A stretch of DNA of 64,000 nt. Origin: DASZHJ01 sp035517495. Lineage in GTDB: Bacteria; Pseudomonadota; Alphaproteobacteria; ATCC43930; CGMCC-115725. The stretch is from assembly GCA_035517495.1 (NCBI GenBank), contig DATIYT010000139.1, forward strand, positions 1 to 64,000, written 5' to 3'. The notes beneath the pieces are model-generated. The model did no database searches and was not told the DNA's origin. It was given only the letters and a program-made list of their open reading frames with translations. Made by a program: the position numbers and the translations under genes. This document shows, piece after piece, positions 51,059 through 60,214 of the stretch (position 1 is the first letter of the stretch; the number at the start of each line of letters is the position of its first letter).

Positions 51059-53281
51059 CTACCCCACCGCCTTTTTGAAGCGGTCCGCGGTGAGCGGGAG
51101 GTCGCGGATGCGGGCGCCGCTTGCGTGCGCGACCGCATTGGCGATGGCGGCGCTCGTCGGTCCCTGCATCGCTTCGCCGGCGCCGAGCCAGGGCTCGCCC
51201 GGCCGATTGATCGGGGTCACATCCACCTCCGGCACTTCGGGGAACCTCAGGATCGGATAGGTCTCCCAGTCCTTGGCATCGATGCCTTCGGGGTTGAATC
51301 GCACCTGTTCCTTGAGGGTCCAGCTCGTCCCCTGGATGATCCCGCCTTCCATCTGGTTCTTGAGGCCGTCGGGGCTGACGATCTGACCGGCATCGACGGC
51401 AGCCGTCGCCTTCACCGCCTTGATGGCGCCGCTGTTGCGATCGGTCTCCACATCCGCGATCACCGCGACGTAGGTCGCGTGGTTCTTGTATTGTGCGAAG
51501 CCGATGCCGCGCCCGCGGCCGTCGCCGCCCTTGGCGCCCGCGAGCCAATTCGCGTTCTTGGCCGCAAGCTCGATCACCGCCTTGGCGCGGGGATCGTCAA
51601 GGTGGGCGAGGCGGAAGGCGACGGGATCCGCGCCGGCCGCGCGCGCCAGCTCGTCCATGAAGGATTCGATCGCGAATACGTTGGCTTGGGCGCCCAGAGT
51701 GCGCAGCGCCGAGACGCGCAGCGGCATCTCCCTGATGAAATGATGCGTGACCTTCTGTCGTGGAAACCGATAGAGCGGGATTGCGTTGCGGTCGCCGCCG
51801 CCCGCGGGCTGCGGAATTATCGGCGGCGAGGCCGGCGCCATCGGTTCCGCCAGATGCCAGGCGGCCAAAAGGTTGACCCCGTCTTTCTCGCCGGGCCGCG
51901 TGCTGTGCGTGTTGGACCAGACGTCGAAGCTCCAATCGACGATACGGCCGTTTCCGTCGAGCGCGGCTTGAGCACGCATCGACATTGCGGCGCCATAGGG
52001 CTCCCAGTGGAACTCGTCGTCGCGCATCCACTGCACCTTGACCGGCCGGCCATCAGCGGCACGCGCCAGCAAGGCCGCGTCCAGCGCCACGTCGTCGGCG
52101 CCATTGTGGCCGTAGCAGCCCGAGCCCTGCGCCTGCGCGACGGTGATGTGGTCCAAGGGTATCTTCAGCGCGCGCGCGAGGTCGCGGCGCAGCGGGAACA
52201 CGCCTTGGCAATGCGACCAAACCTGAAGCCGGTCTCCGGTGAATTGAGCGACGGCGCAGGAGGGACCGATCGAGGCGTGCGCGACATAAGGCCGCGTGTA
52301 CTCGGCGGTCAAAACCTTGGCCGAGGAGTCCGGTGCGGGGCCGGCCTTCTCGGAGATCACGAAATCTTCGCTCGGCAGCGATTTCACGTAAGCGTTGATC
52401 TTGTCGAAATCCGGCAGCGGCTTTCCCTGGCGCCATTGCGCGGAGGTACGCAGCGCCTCGCGCGCGGCGATCGCCTGCTCCTCGCGTTCGGCGATGACGC
52501 CGATAAAACGTCCGTCGCGGACCACCGCGATCACGCCCGGAAGCTTGCGAGCCGCCGCCTCATCGATGCCCTCTAGCGCCGCATCGTAGCTCGGGGGCCG
52601 CACGACGCGCCCGAACAGCATGCCGGGAAGGCGCATGTCCTGCACATAAATCGGCCTCCCCGTGAGTTTTGCGGGGATGTCGAGGCGTGGGATGCTCTGG
52701 CCGATCACGCGGTATTGCGCGGGTGGCTTGGTCGGAATCTTGGGATCGACCTCGACCGCAAACGACGCATCGCGCGCGAGCGCCCAATACGTGGCCGTTT
52801 TGCCGCCGGGTCCGCTGATCGTGCCGTCCGCCACGGTGAGATTTGACGTCGAACCGTCGCCCGCGAATTGCCGCTGCGCCAGCTCAAGCAGGATGCGGCG
52901 CGCCTGAGCGGCGGCGAATCGGATCGCTGTGCCGCTGAACTCCATGGACTGGCTGCCGGAAGTAAAGCCCTCGTCGGGCGTCCTCGAGGTGTCGGCGGCG
53001 ATGATGCGGATACGCGTGAATGCCACGTCCAGCTCGTCGGCGGCGATTTGCGCCAGCGCCGTCAGCGCGCCTTGGCCCAGCTCGCACTTGCCGGTGAAGA
53101 CGGTGACCGTTCCTTCGGGATCGATGCGGAGCCACGCATCGAGGCGGCGGTTGTTGTTGAGGCTGCCCGGCAAGGCCGCGGGGGTCGTACCTTGCGCCGC
53201 GGCCCATTCGGGCACGAGCGAGAAGGCAATCACGACCCCGACCGCCTTGGCGAAATCGCGACGCGTGAGCAGTGCCGTCAT
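51059..53281 (-). CDS. Molybdopterin-binding large subunit, isoquinoline 1-oxidoreductase/aldehyde oxidase type
   Basis: A 740-residue periplasmic enzyme with a Tat leader (TRRDFAKAVGVVIAFSLVPEWAAA). Pattern of the IorB/aldehyde-dehydrogenase group: two aldehyde-oxidase domains (about 55-180 and 200-700) and the Glu in NRPGEPWLGAGEAMQGPTSAAIANAV near the C-terminus. Its partner iron-sulphur subunit overlaps by four bases. The family oxidises N-heterocycles, aldehydes or alcohols; the substrate is not known. There is no cytochrome gene next to it, so electrons must go elsewhere. Confidence 0.92.
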   Translation of the reverse strand: MTALLTRRDFAKAVGVVIAFSLVPEWAAAQGTTPAALPGSLNNNRRLDAWLRIDPEGTVTVFTGKCELGQGALTALAQIAADELDVAFTRIRIIAADTSRTPDEGFTSGSQSMEFSGTAIRFAAAQARRILLELAQRQFAGDGSTSNLTVADGTISGPGGKTATYWALARDASFAVEVDPKIPTKPPAQYRVIGQSIPRLDIPAKLTGRPIYVQDMRLPGMLFGRVVRPPSYDAALEGIDEAAARKLPGVIAVVRDGRFIGVIAEREEQAIAAREALRTSAQWRQGKPLPDFDKINAYVKSLPSEDFVISEKAGPAPDSSAKVLTAEYTRPYVAHASIGPSCAVAQFTGDRLQVWSHCQGVFPLRRDLARALKIPLDHITVAQAQGSGCYGHNGADDVALDAALLARAADGRPVKVQWMRDDEFHWEPYGAAMSMRAQAALDGNGRIVDWSFDVWSNTHSTRPGEKDGVNLLAAWHLAEPMAPASPPIIPQPAGGGDRNAIPLYRFPRQKVTHHFIREMPLRVSALRTLGAQANVFAIESFMDELARAAGADPVAFRLAHLDDPRAKAVIELAAKNANWLAGAKGGDGRGRGIGFAQYKNHATYVAVIADVETDRNSGAIKAVKATAAVDAGQIVSPDGLKNQMEGGIIQGTSWTLKEQVRFNPEGIDAKDWETYPILRFPEVPEVDVTPINRPGEPWLGAGEAMQGPTSAAIANAVAHASGARIRDLPLTADRFKKAVG

Positions 53282-53748
53282 GGCGCCATCTCCTTCGCTG
53301 CGATCGCTATCGCGCGCAAGATGCGCGTGTGCGTGCCGCAGCGGCAGAGATTGCCGGCGAGCGCGTCACGAAGCTGTGCCTCGCTCGGGTGCGGTGTTTG
53401 ATCCAAGAAAGCCTTGGCGGTCATGACCATGCCGTTGATGCAATAGCCGCACTGCGCCGCCTGCTGATCGATGAATGCCTTTTGCAGAGGGTGAGGCTTT
53501 TCCGGCGTGCCCAGCCCTTCGATGGTGGTGACGGCGCGCCCCTCGATATCCGCTATCGCCGTGATGCAGGAGCGGATCGCGGCGCCGTCGACGATGACCG
53601 TGCAGGCGCCGCATTGCGCGAGGCCGCAGCCGAATTTCGCGCCATTGAGCTCGAGATCGTTGCGCAACACGTAGAGCAGCGGCGTTTCCAGTGCCGCGGC
53701 TGAGTGCTGCGCCTTGCCATTGACGGTAAACGCGATCGGCCCTGCCAT
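53278..53748 (-). CDS. 2Fe-2S subunit of the molybdenum hydroxylase (IorA-like)
   Basis: A 156-residue protein with two 2Fe-2S sites: C-x4-C-x2-C in GCGLAQCGAC plus a later Cys (SCITAIA), then QCGYCINGMVMTAKA and GNLCRCGTHTRILRAI. It moves electrons from the molybdenum centre in the large subunit. The stop overlaps the large-subunit ATG (4 bases). It has no signal peptide, so it rides with the Tat-exported large subunit as in other IorAB pairs. Confidence 0.94.
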   Translation of the reverse strand: MAGPIAFTVNGKAQHSAAALETPLLYVLRNDLELNGAKFGCGLAQCGACTVIVDGAAIRSCITAIADIEGRAVTTIEGLGTPEKPHPLQKAFIDQQAAQCGYCINGMVMTAKAFLDQTPHPSEAQLRDALAGNLCRCGTHTRILRAIAIAAKEMAP

Positions 53749-53841
53749 GGCGCACCTCGCTCTCAGAGAGGGTGAGCGCGAAGCCTAGCGATCGCCATGT
53801 TTGATGGCAATTTGGCTTTGCCCGCATAGCCGGGACCAAAT

Positions 53842-54765
53842 TCAGGGCATGTCGCCCCCGCACTCCGTCTGCAGCCAGGAGCGAAACGCGGCGATCCCGT
53901 CGGAGCGCTCGCGGTCGGCCGGATACACCAGGAACCAGGCGCTCCCGCGAACCATTTCCATGGGCTCGAACGGCGCCACCAATTGGCCCGCGCGGATCGC
54001 CGAGGCGGCGAGCGCTCGGTCGGCGAGTGCGATGCCCATTCCGCCGATCGCGGCGTCCACCGCGAGCCGCTCGTCGCCGAAGCTGAGACGGCGTGTCGCC
54101 GTCGCGTCCATGGCCGACCATTGAGCCCAGTCGGCCCAATCATCCCGCACCGAAAGCGCTTCTAGGAGCACGTGGTTCGCGAGCGGCCGATCCGAGATCG
54201 GATGCGTTTGAAGATAGTCGGCGCTGCACACGGGGATGCGATGATCCGCGAACAGGAAGTCGCACCCGAGCCTGCCGCTCCATCCCGCGCGGCCAAAGCG
54301 GATGCAGGCATCGATCATTCCTTCCCCGCCGGCGCTCTCGGGTTCGACCAGCCGCTCGGTTGCGCTGAGTGTGACCACTGTGCCGCGATGCCCGGCATGG
54401 AAGCGATCCAGCCGGGGCAACAGCCAGAGCGCGGCGAACCCCGCGGGAGAAGCAAGGCGCAGCGGCGGAGCTGGTGTGATCGCGGGTGCGCGCAACGTCT
54501 GAACCGCTGAGTCGATCGCGTCCAGCGACGCCGTGAGTACCGGGAGCAGCGTGCGCGCAGCCTGCGTCGGCGCTAGAGCCTGTGGACGCCGCTCGAAAAG
54601 TGCGATCCCCAGATGAGATTCGAGCCCCCGCACGCTCTGGCTGATGGCGCCGGCGGTGACGCCGAGTTCGTTGGCCGCCGCCGCGAAGCTGCCAAGACGC
54701 GCCGCCGCCTCGAAGGCGCGCAGTCCCGTAAGAGGCGGAAGATTACGTTTGCTCAAACAAGCCAC
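53842..54765 (-). CDS. LysR-family transcriptional regulator
   Basis: A 307-residue regulator: N-terminal helix-turn-helix LPPLTGLRAFEAAARLGSFAAAANELGVTAGAISQSVRGLESHLGIALFERRP and C-terminal effector domain (about residues 95-300). The GcvA-like subgroup fits the pattern GLRAFEAAARL...AISQQVR. A GTG start is used and no ribosome binding site is obvious. It is divergent from the GNAT gene and follows the IorAB genes on the same strand at 93 bases, so it may regulate either. Confidence 0.93.
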   Translation of the reverse strand: MACLSKRNLPPLTGLRAFEAAARLGSFAAAANELGVTAGAISQSVRGLESHLGIALFERRPQALAPTQAARTLLPVLTASLDAIDSAVQTLRAPAITPAPPLRLASPAGFAALWLLPRLDRFHAGHRGTVVTLSATERLVEPESAGGEGMIDACIRFGRAGWSGRLGCDFLFADHRIPVCSADYLQTHPISDRPLANHVLLEALSVRDDWADWAQWSAMDATATRRLSFGDERLAVDAAIGGMGIALADRALAASAIRAGQLVAPFEPMEMVRGSAWFLVYPADRERSDGIAAFRSWLQTECGGDMP

Positions 54766-54772
54766 AGAAAAA

Positions 54773-54790
54773 CTATTGCTAGGTAGCTAT
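54773..54790. promoter_or_regulatory. Imperfect dyad between LysR and GNAT genes
   Basis: CTATTGCT-AGGT-AGCTAT has partial dyad symmetry (ATAGCT/AGCAATAG) in the A+T-rich 100-base divergent gap. It could be a LysR binding site. Weak evidence only. Confidence 0.3.
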
Positions 54791-54864
54791 TTTTACTCGC
54801 TTGCTCGGCTTTTGGCAATGATTGAGCATACTAGCAGGATACTGTCTAATGCTCGAGGTCCGAC

Positions 54865-55431
54865 ATGGTTCTAGAAGCCACATTTCAGCTCCGCGATGCC
54901 GTCAATGACGATATGCACGAGATTTCGCGCATCTACGCCCACTATGTGCAGACCAGCTTCTACACCTTCGAGGAAGTGCCGCCCGAAGTGACGGAGATGG
55001 GGGAGCGTCTGCGCAAGCTGCGCGAGGTCAAGTTTCCCTGGCGGGTCGCTGCGGGCAGCGACGGAGAGATCCTCGGTTATGCTTATGCGGGAGCCTATCG
55101 CCCGCGTTCGGCTTATCGCTACACGATCGAGCATTCGATCTATGTGGCGCCGGAGCGGGTCAACCGCGGGATCGGCATGACGATCATGCGCGACCTCATT
55201 CGCGAATGCACGGCATTGGGGTATCGGCAGATGCTGGCGGTGATCGGCGACAGCACCAACGAGGCGTCGCTGCGTCTCCACACACGGCTCGGCTTTCGCA
55301 CCATCGGGCACCAACTGGCGGTCGGCTTCAAATTCGGGCGCTGGGTCGACGTGGTGCAGATGCAACTTGCGCTCGGCGATGGCGCCCGCTCGCTGCCGAG
55401 CGCCGAACCCGTGGGCTATGCGCACCGATGA
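54865..55431 (+). CDS. GNAT-family N-acetyltransferase (phosphinothricin acetyltransferase-like)
   Basis: A 188-residue acetyltransferase: FQLRDAVNDDMHEISRIYAHYVQTSFYTFEEVPP at the N-terminus, acetyl-CoA loop region YVAPERVNRGIGMTIMRDLI (R-x2-G-x-G-like RGIG), and GYRQMLAVIGDSTNEASLRLHTRLGFRTIGHQ. The pattern fits the phosphinothricin/methionine-sulfoximine type. GAGG lies before the ATG. It is followed by an MFS transporter overlapping by four bases, so acetylation and efflux may act on the same compound. Confidence 0.92.
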   Translation: MVLEATFQLRDAVNDDMHEISRIYAHYVQTSFYTFEEVPPEVTEMGERLRKLREVKFPWRVAAGSDGEILGYAYAGAYRPRSAYRYTIEHSIYVAPERVNRGIGMTIMRDLIRECTALGYRQMLAVIGDSTNEASLRLHTRLGFRTIGHQLAVGFKFGRWVDVVQMQLALGDGARSLPSAEPVGYAHR

Positions 55432-56651
55432 GACAGGCCGGATGGACCCTGGTTTGGGGGCTGGCGCTGGCGCAGCTCGTTTCCTGGGGCTCGTTCTATT
55501 ACGCTTTTTCGCTGTTCGTGGTGCCGATGGAAAGGGATCTCGGTTGGGGCCGCGATGCCCTCAACGGCGCTTTGTCGCTGGGGCTGCTGATTTCGGGCTT
55601 GGTCGCTTATCCGATCGGCTCCTGGATCGATGGTCACGGGGGCCGAGCGATCATGACAGCCGGCTCCGCATTAGGAACCGCGCTCCTGTGCCTCTGGTCG
55701 CAGACCTCAAGCCTCCCGGTCTTTTACGCGATCTGGATCGGGCTCGGCATGGTGCTGGGCGCGACGCTCTACGAGCCCGTGTTTGTGGTTCTCACCCGCA
55801 GCTTCCCGCTGGACTTTCGCAACCGCATCACTGCGCTCACCTTGGTAGGGGGCTTCGCGAGCACGGTCTATATTCCGCTCACGAGCTTGTTCATCGAGCG
55901 ACTCGGCTGGCGGCACGCGCTGATCGCGCTCGCACTCACCAATCTGCTGATCGCGGTGCCGATCCACGGCCTGCTCCTGCGGGGTTGGGGTCATTCGCGC
56001 CCGGAAAGTGTCGCACCGTCAGCGGAGGCCAGGGATGCCGAGCAAAAGATCATGCGCCGTGCGCTGCGCCATCCGGTGTTCTGGAGCCTGGCGGTGTCCT
56101 TTACCGCGTACTATGCGACCTTCACGGCGCTCACATTTCACTTGATCCCGCTGCTGACGGAGCGCGGCATTTCCGCCGCGACGATCGTCGGAGCCTACGC
56201 GGTGATCGGTCCGGGACAAGTCGCGGGGCGGGTGGTCTTGTTGGCGATTCCCGGAGGGTTCTCGTCGGCCGTCGCGGGCCGGATCGCCGTGCTCGCGCTT
56301 CCGACCGCGGTCTTGTTGCTGATCGCATTTCCGCAGTCGGTAGAAATGCTGTTCGTCTTCGCGATGCTCTACGGCGTCGGCAACGGCATTCTGACCATCG
56401 TGCGCGGAACCGTCGTGCCCGACTTGATGTGGCGCGAAGGCTATGGAGCCATCAACGGCGCGCTGGCGTTCCCATCCAACATCGCCAGGGCGGCAGCGCC
56501 ATTCGGGGCCGCTTTGGTTTGGAATCTCGGCGGGTACGCGGCGGTGCTCTGGACGGTGCTCGCGGGTGCGCTCGTCGCGGCGATGGCGTTCTGGTTCGCG
56601 GCCAGTCGCACGCGCGAGGACATGCGCGCGCACGGAGCGCCCTCCGCCTAA
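55428..56651 (+). CDS. MFS transporter
   Basis: A 407-residue transporter with about 12 transmembrane segments, for example TLVWGLALAQLVSWGSFYYAFSLFV and ALNGALSLGLLISGLVAYPIGSWIDGHG (MFS motif A variant). The ATG overlaps the GNAT stop (ATGA). Pattern fits the OFA/CynX-like MFS branch. The longer frame starting at 55206 is rejected because it overlaps the GNAT gene. Substrate unknown. Confidence 0.93.
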   Translation: MRQAGWTLVWGLALAQLVSWGSFYYAFSLFVVPMERDLGWGRDALNGALSLGLLISGLVAYPIGSWIDGHGGRAIMTAGSALGTALLCLWSQTSSLPVFYAIWIGLGMVLGATLYEPVFVVLTRSFPLDFRNRITALTLVGGFASTVYIPLTSLFIERLGWRHALIALALTNLLIAVPIHGLLLRGWGHSRPESVAPSAEARDAEQKIMRRALRHPVFWSLAVSFTAYYATFTALTFHLIPLLTERGISAATIVGAYAVIGPGQVAGRVVLLAIPGGFSSAVAGRIAVLALPTAVLLLIAFPQSVEMLFVFAMLYGVGNGILTIVRGTVVPDLMWREGYGAINGALAFPSNIARAAAPFGAALVWNLGGYAAVLWTVLAGALVAAMAFWFAASRTREDMRAHGAPSA

Positions 56652-56767
56652 AGCAGCTTCTCCATGATGATGACGGCCTCGATCCCAGCCTTTGCTGCGT
56701 GGTGCGAGCATCGGGCCCGAGTGAGGCGGAAATCAGGAGTTGAAAGAGGCGGAATTGCGAATGTTAA

Positions 56768-59104
56768 TTAATGCTGCTTGGGTGCCTGTTGGAGCGCGCG
56801 CCAGATCCGCTCGGGGCTCGCGGGCATCTCCACGTCGGTGATGCCGAGCGGCAGAAGGGCGTCGGCGACGGCGCTCATCACCGCGGGAAGCGCGCCGACA
56901 GTGCCGGCTTCGCCCGCACCCTTGACGCCCAACGGATTGTTCTTGCAGGGAACGTCGTGGCTGCCGATGCGGATCGACGGGAAATCGTCGGCGCGCGGCA
57001 TGCCGTAATCCATGAACGAGCCTGAGAGAACCTGTCCCGATTCGTCGTAAGCGATGCGCTCGAGCAGCGCCTGACCCGCGCCCTGGGCGATCCCGCCGTG
57101 GATTTGGCCCTTGAGCAGCAGCGGATTCACCACCCGCCCCACGTCGTCGACGACGCTGTAGGCGACGAGCCGCGCCGTGCCGGTTTCAGGATCGATCTCG
57201 ACTTCGCAGATGTGGCAGCCATTGGGAAAGCTCGCGCCCGAAGGCGCGATCACCGCGCCGCCCTGGAGGCCAAGCTCCATGCCCTTGGGCATTTTCGGCA
57301 GCAGGAACGAGGCCTTCGCCAGCTCGGTGATCTCGATGCCGCGATCGGTGCCTGCTACCGTGAAGCGGCCGTCGGTGAATTCGATATCGAGGGCCGAAGC
57401 TTCGAGCAAGTGCGCGGCGATCTCCTTGCCGCGCTCGATGACCTTGCGCGCGGCCTCGAGGAACGCGGTTCCGCCGACCGCCATGGTGCGCGAGCCGAAG
57501 GTACCGCGGCCGTGATAGACGGCGTCGGTGTCGCCGCAGGTGACGCGCACCTTGTCGAAGGGAAGGCCGAGGAATTCCGCCGCCATTTGGCGGAACACGG
57601 TTTCGTGCCCTTGTCCGTGATTGTGACTCCCCATCAGAACCGTGGCGCTGCCGCTGGCGTCGAAGCGGATCTCGGCGCCCTCTTCCATCGGGCGGTCATG
57701 CGGCCCGCCGGCGATCTCGATCACCGAGGCGAGGCCGATGCCGCGGAGCTTGCCGCGCGCCCGCGCCTCCCGACGCCGAGCCTCAAAGCCGCTCCAGTCC
57801 GCGAGTTCGAGACATTTATTCATGACCGCCTCGAATTCGCCGCTGTCATAGGTGTAGACGAGCGCGGTCTTGTACGGCATTGCCTCGGCGGGAATGAGAT
57901 TGCGGCGGCGCAGCTCGATGCGGTCGATCTCCATCTCACGGGCGGCCTTGTCGATGATCCGCTCGGTGCAATAGGAGGCCTCGGGCCGCCCGGCGCCGCG
58001 ATAGGGCGAGGTCGGCAAAGTGTTGCTGAAGACGCCCGTCACGGTTACGTCCATCGCTCCGATCGTATAAACGCCGGCGAGGCCGCCGATATTGTTCACG
58101 GGCGTCAGCGTGGTGTTGAGCCCGAGATAGGCGCCGAGATTGGCGAGCGTCTGAACGCGGAGCGCCAGAAATTTGCCCTCGCGATCGAGCGCCAGCTCGA
58201 CGGTCGAAACATTGTCGCGAGCCTGGTGGTCGGAGATCAGCGCCTCGCTGCGCTCGGCGATCCATTTGACCGGTCGATCGAGCAGCCGTGAGGCGAACAG
58301 CGCCACGACGACCTCCGGATAAAGGCCGCCCTTCATGCCGAAGCCGCCACCCACATCCGGCGAAATAACGCGGAAGCGGTTCGCGGGCAGCTTGAATACG
58401 GCGGCGATCTCCTGGCGAATGCCGTGCGGCGCCTGAATGCCGGAATAGAGGGTGAAACGGTCCTCGCGCCGGTCGTAGCTGGCGAGCGCGGTGCGTCCCT
58501 CCATGGAATTGGCGGTGATGCGCGTGATGCGAAAGGTCTCGCGCGCAACATGATGCGCGCGCTCAAAGGCCTGCTCGCAGGCTCTGCGGTCGCCAACCCG
58601 GTGCACAAAGCAGATATTGTCGGGAACCGATTCCCAGACCGCAGGCGAACCCGGTGCTGTGGCGGCCTCAGGGGCGGTGACCGCCGGGAGGATTTCATAT
58701 TCGACTTCTATCAGTTCAGCGGCGTCCTTCGCCTGATTCAAGGTCTCGGCGATGACCCCGGCCACCGCTTCACCCACGTGCTGAACCCGCTCCACGGCGA
58801 GCGCGCGATAGGGCGGCACCAGATTGGGCGAGCCGTCGGCGCGCTGGCGTTGCATGCGCGAGGGAAAGTTCCCGAGATTGCCTCGAACGAGATCGTCTCC
58901 CGTCAGCACTGCAAGCACGCCGGGCGATACTTGCGCAGCGGCGGTATCGATCCTGCGGATGCGTGCGGCCGCGTGCGGCGAACGCAGGATATAAAGCCGT
59001 GCCTCGCGCGGGAGGACGATGTCGTCGGTGTAGCGGCCAAGTCCCCGCAGCAACTGCAAATCCTCGGTACGCGGCACCGGCCGCCCCAACCCCATCTCGC
59101 GCAT
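56768..59104 (-). CDS. Molybdopterin-binding large subunit of a CoxL/xanthine-dehydrogenase-family hydroxylase
   Basis: A 778-residue protein with the CoxL-type layout: N-terminal aldehyde-oxidase domain with RGLGRYTDDIVLP and SPHAAARIRRIDT, the active-site loop of form II type (PYRGAGRPEASYCTERIID instead of the CO-dehydrogenase AYRCSFR), and the C-terminal catalytic Glu region (NNPLGVKGAGEAGTVGALPAVMSAV). It probably hydroxylates an aldehyde or aromatic, not CO. No signal peptide is seen. No CoxM or CoxS gene adjoins, and IorA is 3 kb away. ATG at 59104 with GAGGG is preferred over TTG at 59140. Confidence 0.92.
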   Translation of the reverse strand: MREMGLGRPVPRTEDLQLLRGLGRYTDDIVLPREARLYILRSPHAAARIRRIDTAAAQVSPGVLAVLTGDDLVRGNLGNFPSRMQRQRADGSPNLVPPYRALAVERVQHVGEAVAGVIAETLNQAKDAAELIEVEYEILPAVTAPEAATAPGSPAVWESVPDNICFVHRVGDRRACEQAFERAHHVARETFRITRITANSMEGRTALASYDRREDRFTLYSGIQAPHGIRQEIAAVFKLPANRFRVISPDVGGGFGMKGGLYPEVVVALFASRLLDRPVKWIAERSEALISDHQARDNVSTVELALDREGKFLALRVQTLANLGAYLGLNTTLTPVNNIGGLAGVYTIGAMDVTVTGVFSNTLPTSPYRGAGRPEASYCTERIIDKAAREMEIDRIELRRRNLIPAEAMPYKTALVYTYDSGEFEAVMNKCLELADWSGFEARRREARARGKLRGIGLASVIEIAGGPHDRPMEEGAEIRFDASGSATVLMGSHNHGQGHETVFRQMAAEFLGLPFDKVRVTCGDTDAVYHGRGTFGSRTMAVGGTAFLEAARKVIERGKEIAAHLLEASALDIEFTDGRFTVAGTDRGIEITELAKASFLLPKMPKGMELGLQGGAVIAPSGASFPNGCHICEVEIDPETGTARLVAYSVVDDVGRVVNPLLLKGQIHGGIAQGAGQALLERIAYDESGQVLSGSFMDYGMPRADDFPSIRIGSHDVPCKNNPLGVKGAGEAGTVGALPAVMSAVADALLPLGITDVEMPASPERIWRALQQAPKQH

Positions 59105-59254
59105 GCGGAAGCCCTCGTTGGTTGTGCCGGGATCGTGCAACGCGGCGAGCCCTGGTGTCCAGGTGACCGTTGCGGCGCAATTCCTTGAGCGCGGGGCGAC
59201 AGCCCGCTAAAATGCCGGCGTGTCGTTACCCCCCGCGGAGCCCCATCGCCCCGC

Positions 59255-60082
59255 ATGTTAATCTCTCGTCTGACCCTGCTTCAGGATCGCGCCGGATTCG
59301 CTGCCTGGCCGCTGCGCGTGGCCTATCGACTCTACGAGTGGCGGCTGATGCGCGAGGTTCGGCGCAACTCGATGCCGCGGCATATCGGCATCATCCTCGA
59401 CGGCAATAGGCGCTACGGCGAGTTGCAGCGGATCAAGGACGCTCGCGTCCTTTACGGTCTCGGGGCTGACAAGCTCGACGACGTGCTGGAATGGTGCGGA
59501 GAGCTCGGCATATCGGCGGTGACGCTCTGGGCGTTCTCGACCGACAACGAGCGTCGCGCCGCGAACGAGGTATCCGGCATTCTCGCCGCGATCGAAGACA
59601 AACTCCGCCGATTCGCGGAGGATACTTCCACCCATCACCGGCGCGTGCGGGTTCGCGTGGTCGGTCAGATCGATCGCCTGCCGCCTTCTCTGGTGGCGGC
59701 GATCGGTGCGGCGGAGGCGGCGACGGCGGGCTTCGATCGCACTTGCCTCACCATCGCGGTCGCCTATGGCGGGCGAGACGAAATCGCGGACGCTGTGCGA
59801 TCGCTGCTCCGCGCGCGGCTTGCGCGCGGCGAGCGACTCGAGCACGCCGTCGAAACGATCACCGCGGCGGAGATCGGGCGCTATCTCTACACCGCCGACC
59901 TCCCGGATCCCGACCTCATCATCCGCACCAGCGGCGAAGCGCGCCTCTCGGGCTTTCTGCTGTGGCAAAGCGCCTACAGTGAGTTCTATTTCTCCGACGT
60001 CTATTGGCCCGCTTATCGCAGGATCGATTTTCTCCGCGCCATCCGCGCCTACCAACAGCGCCACCGGCGCTTCGGATTGTGA
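59255..60082 (+). CDS. uppS: cis-prenyltransferase (undecaprenyl diphosphate synthase-like)
   Basis: A 275-residue enzyme adding isoprene units in cis. Catalytic Asp in IGIILDGNRRYGEL, TLWAFSTDNERR in the place of FAFSSENW, and the C-terminal IIRTSGEARLSGFLLWQSAYSEFYFSDVYWP. The WAFSTDN variant is seen in short- or medium-chain cis-prenyltransferases rather than in the main bacterial UppS. It lies alone, without cdsA or dxr. It may be a second cis-prenyltransferase for a specialised polyprenol. Confidence 0.93.
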   Translation: MLISRLTLLQDRAGFAAWPLRVAYRLYEWRLMREVRRNSMPRHIGIILDGNRRYGELQRIKDARVLYGLGADKLDDVLEWCGELGISAVTLWAFSTDNERRAANEVSGILAAIEDKLRRFAEDTSTHHRRVRVRVVGQIDRLPPSLVAAIGAAEAATAGFDRTCLTIAVAYGGRDEIADAVRSLLRARLARGERLEHAVETITAAEIGRYLYTADLPDPDLIIRTSGEARLSGFLLWQSAYSEFYFSDVYWPAYRRIDFLRAIRAYQQRHRRFGL

Positions 60083-60214
60083 GAGAGTTGTTTAGGCGCG
60101 CGAACAAAATCCCGCTCTTTCGTTGACAACGCGCTCGGGGCGTGCGGATCATGCGCCCAACAAGACCGCGCTGATCGAGCGATAAACGCCGGCGGGACAC
60201 CAGGGGAGGATCGG

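Noticed and set aside
57098..58291. 397-codon frame antisense to the CoxL-type gene
   Set aside because: Shadow frame of high G+C coding DNA, no motif.
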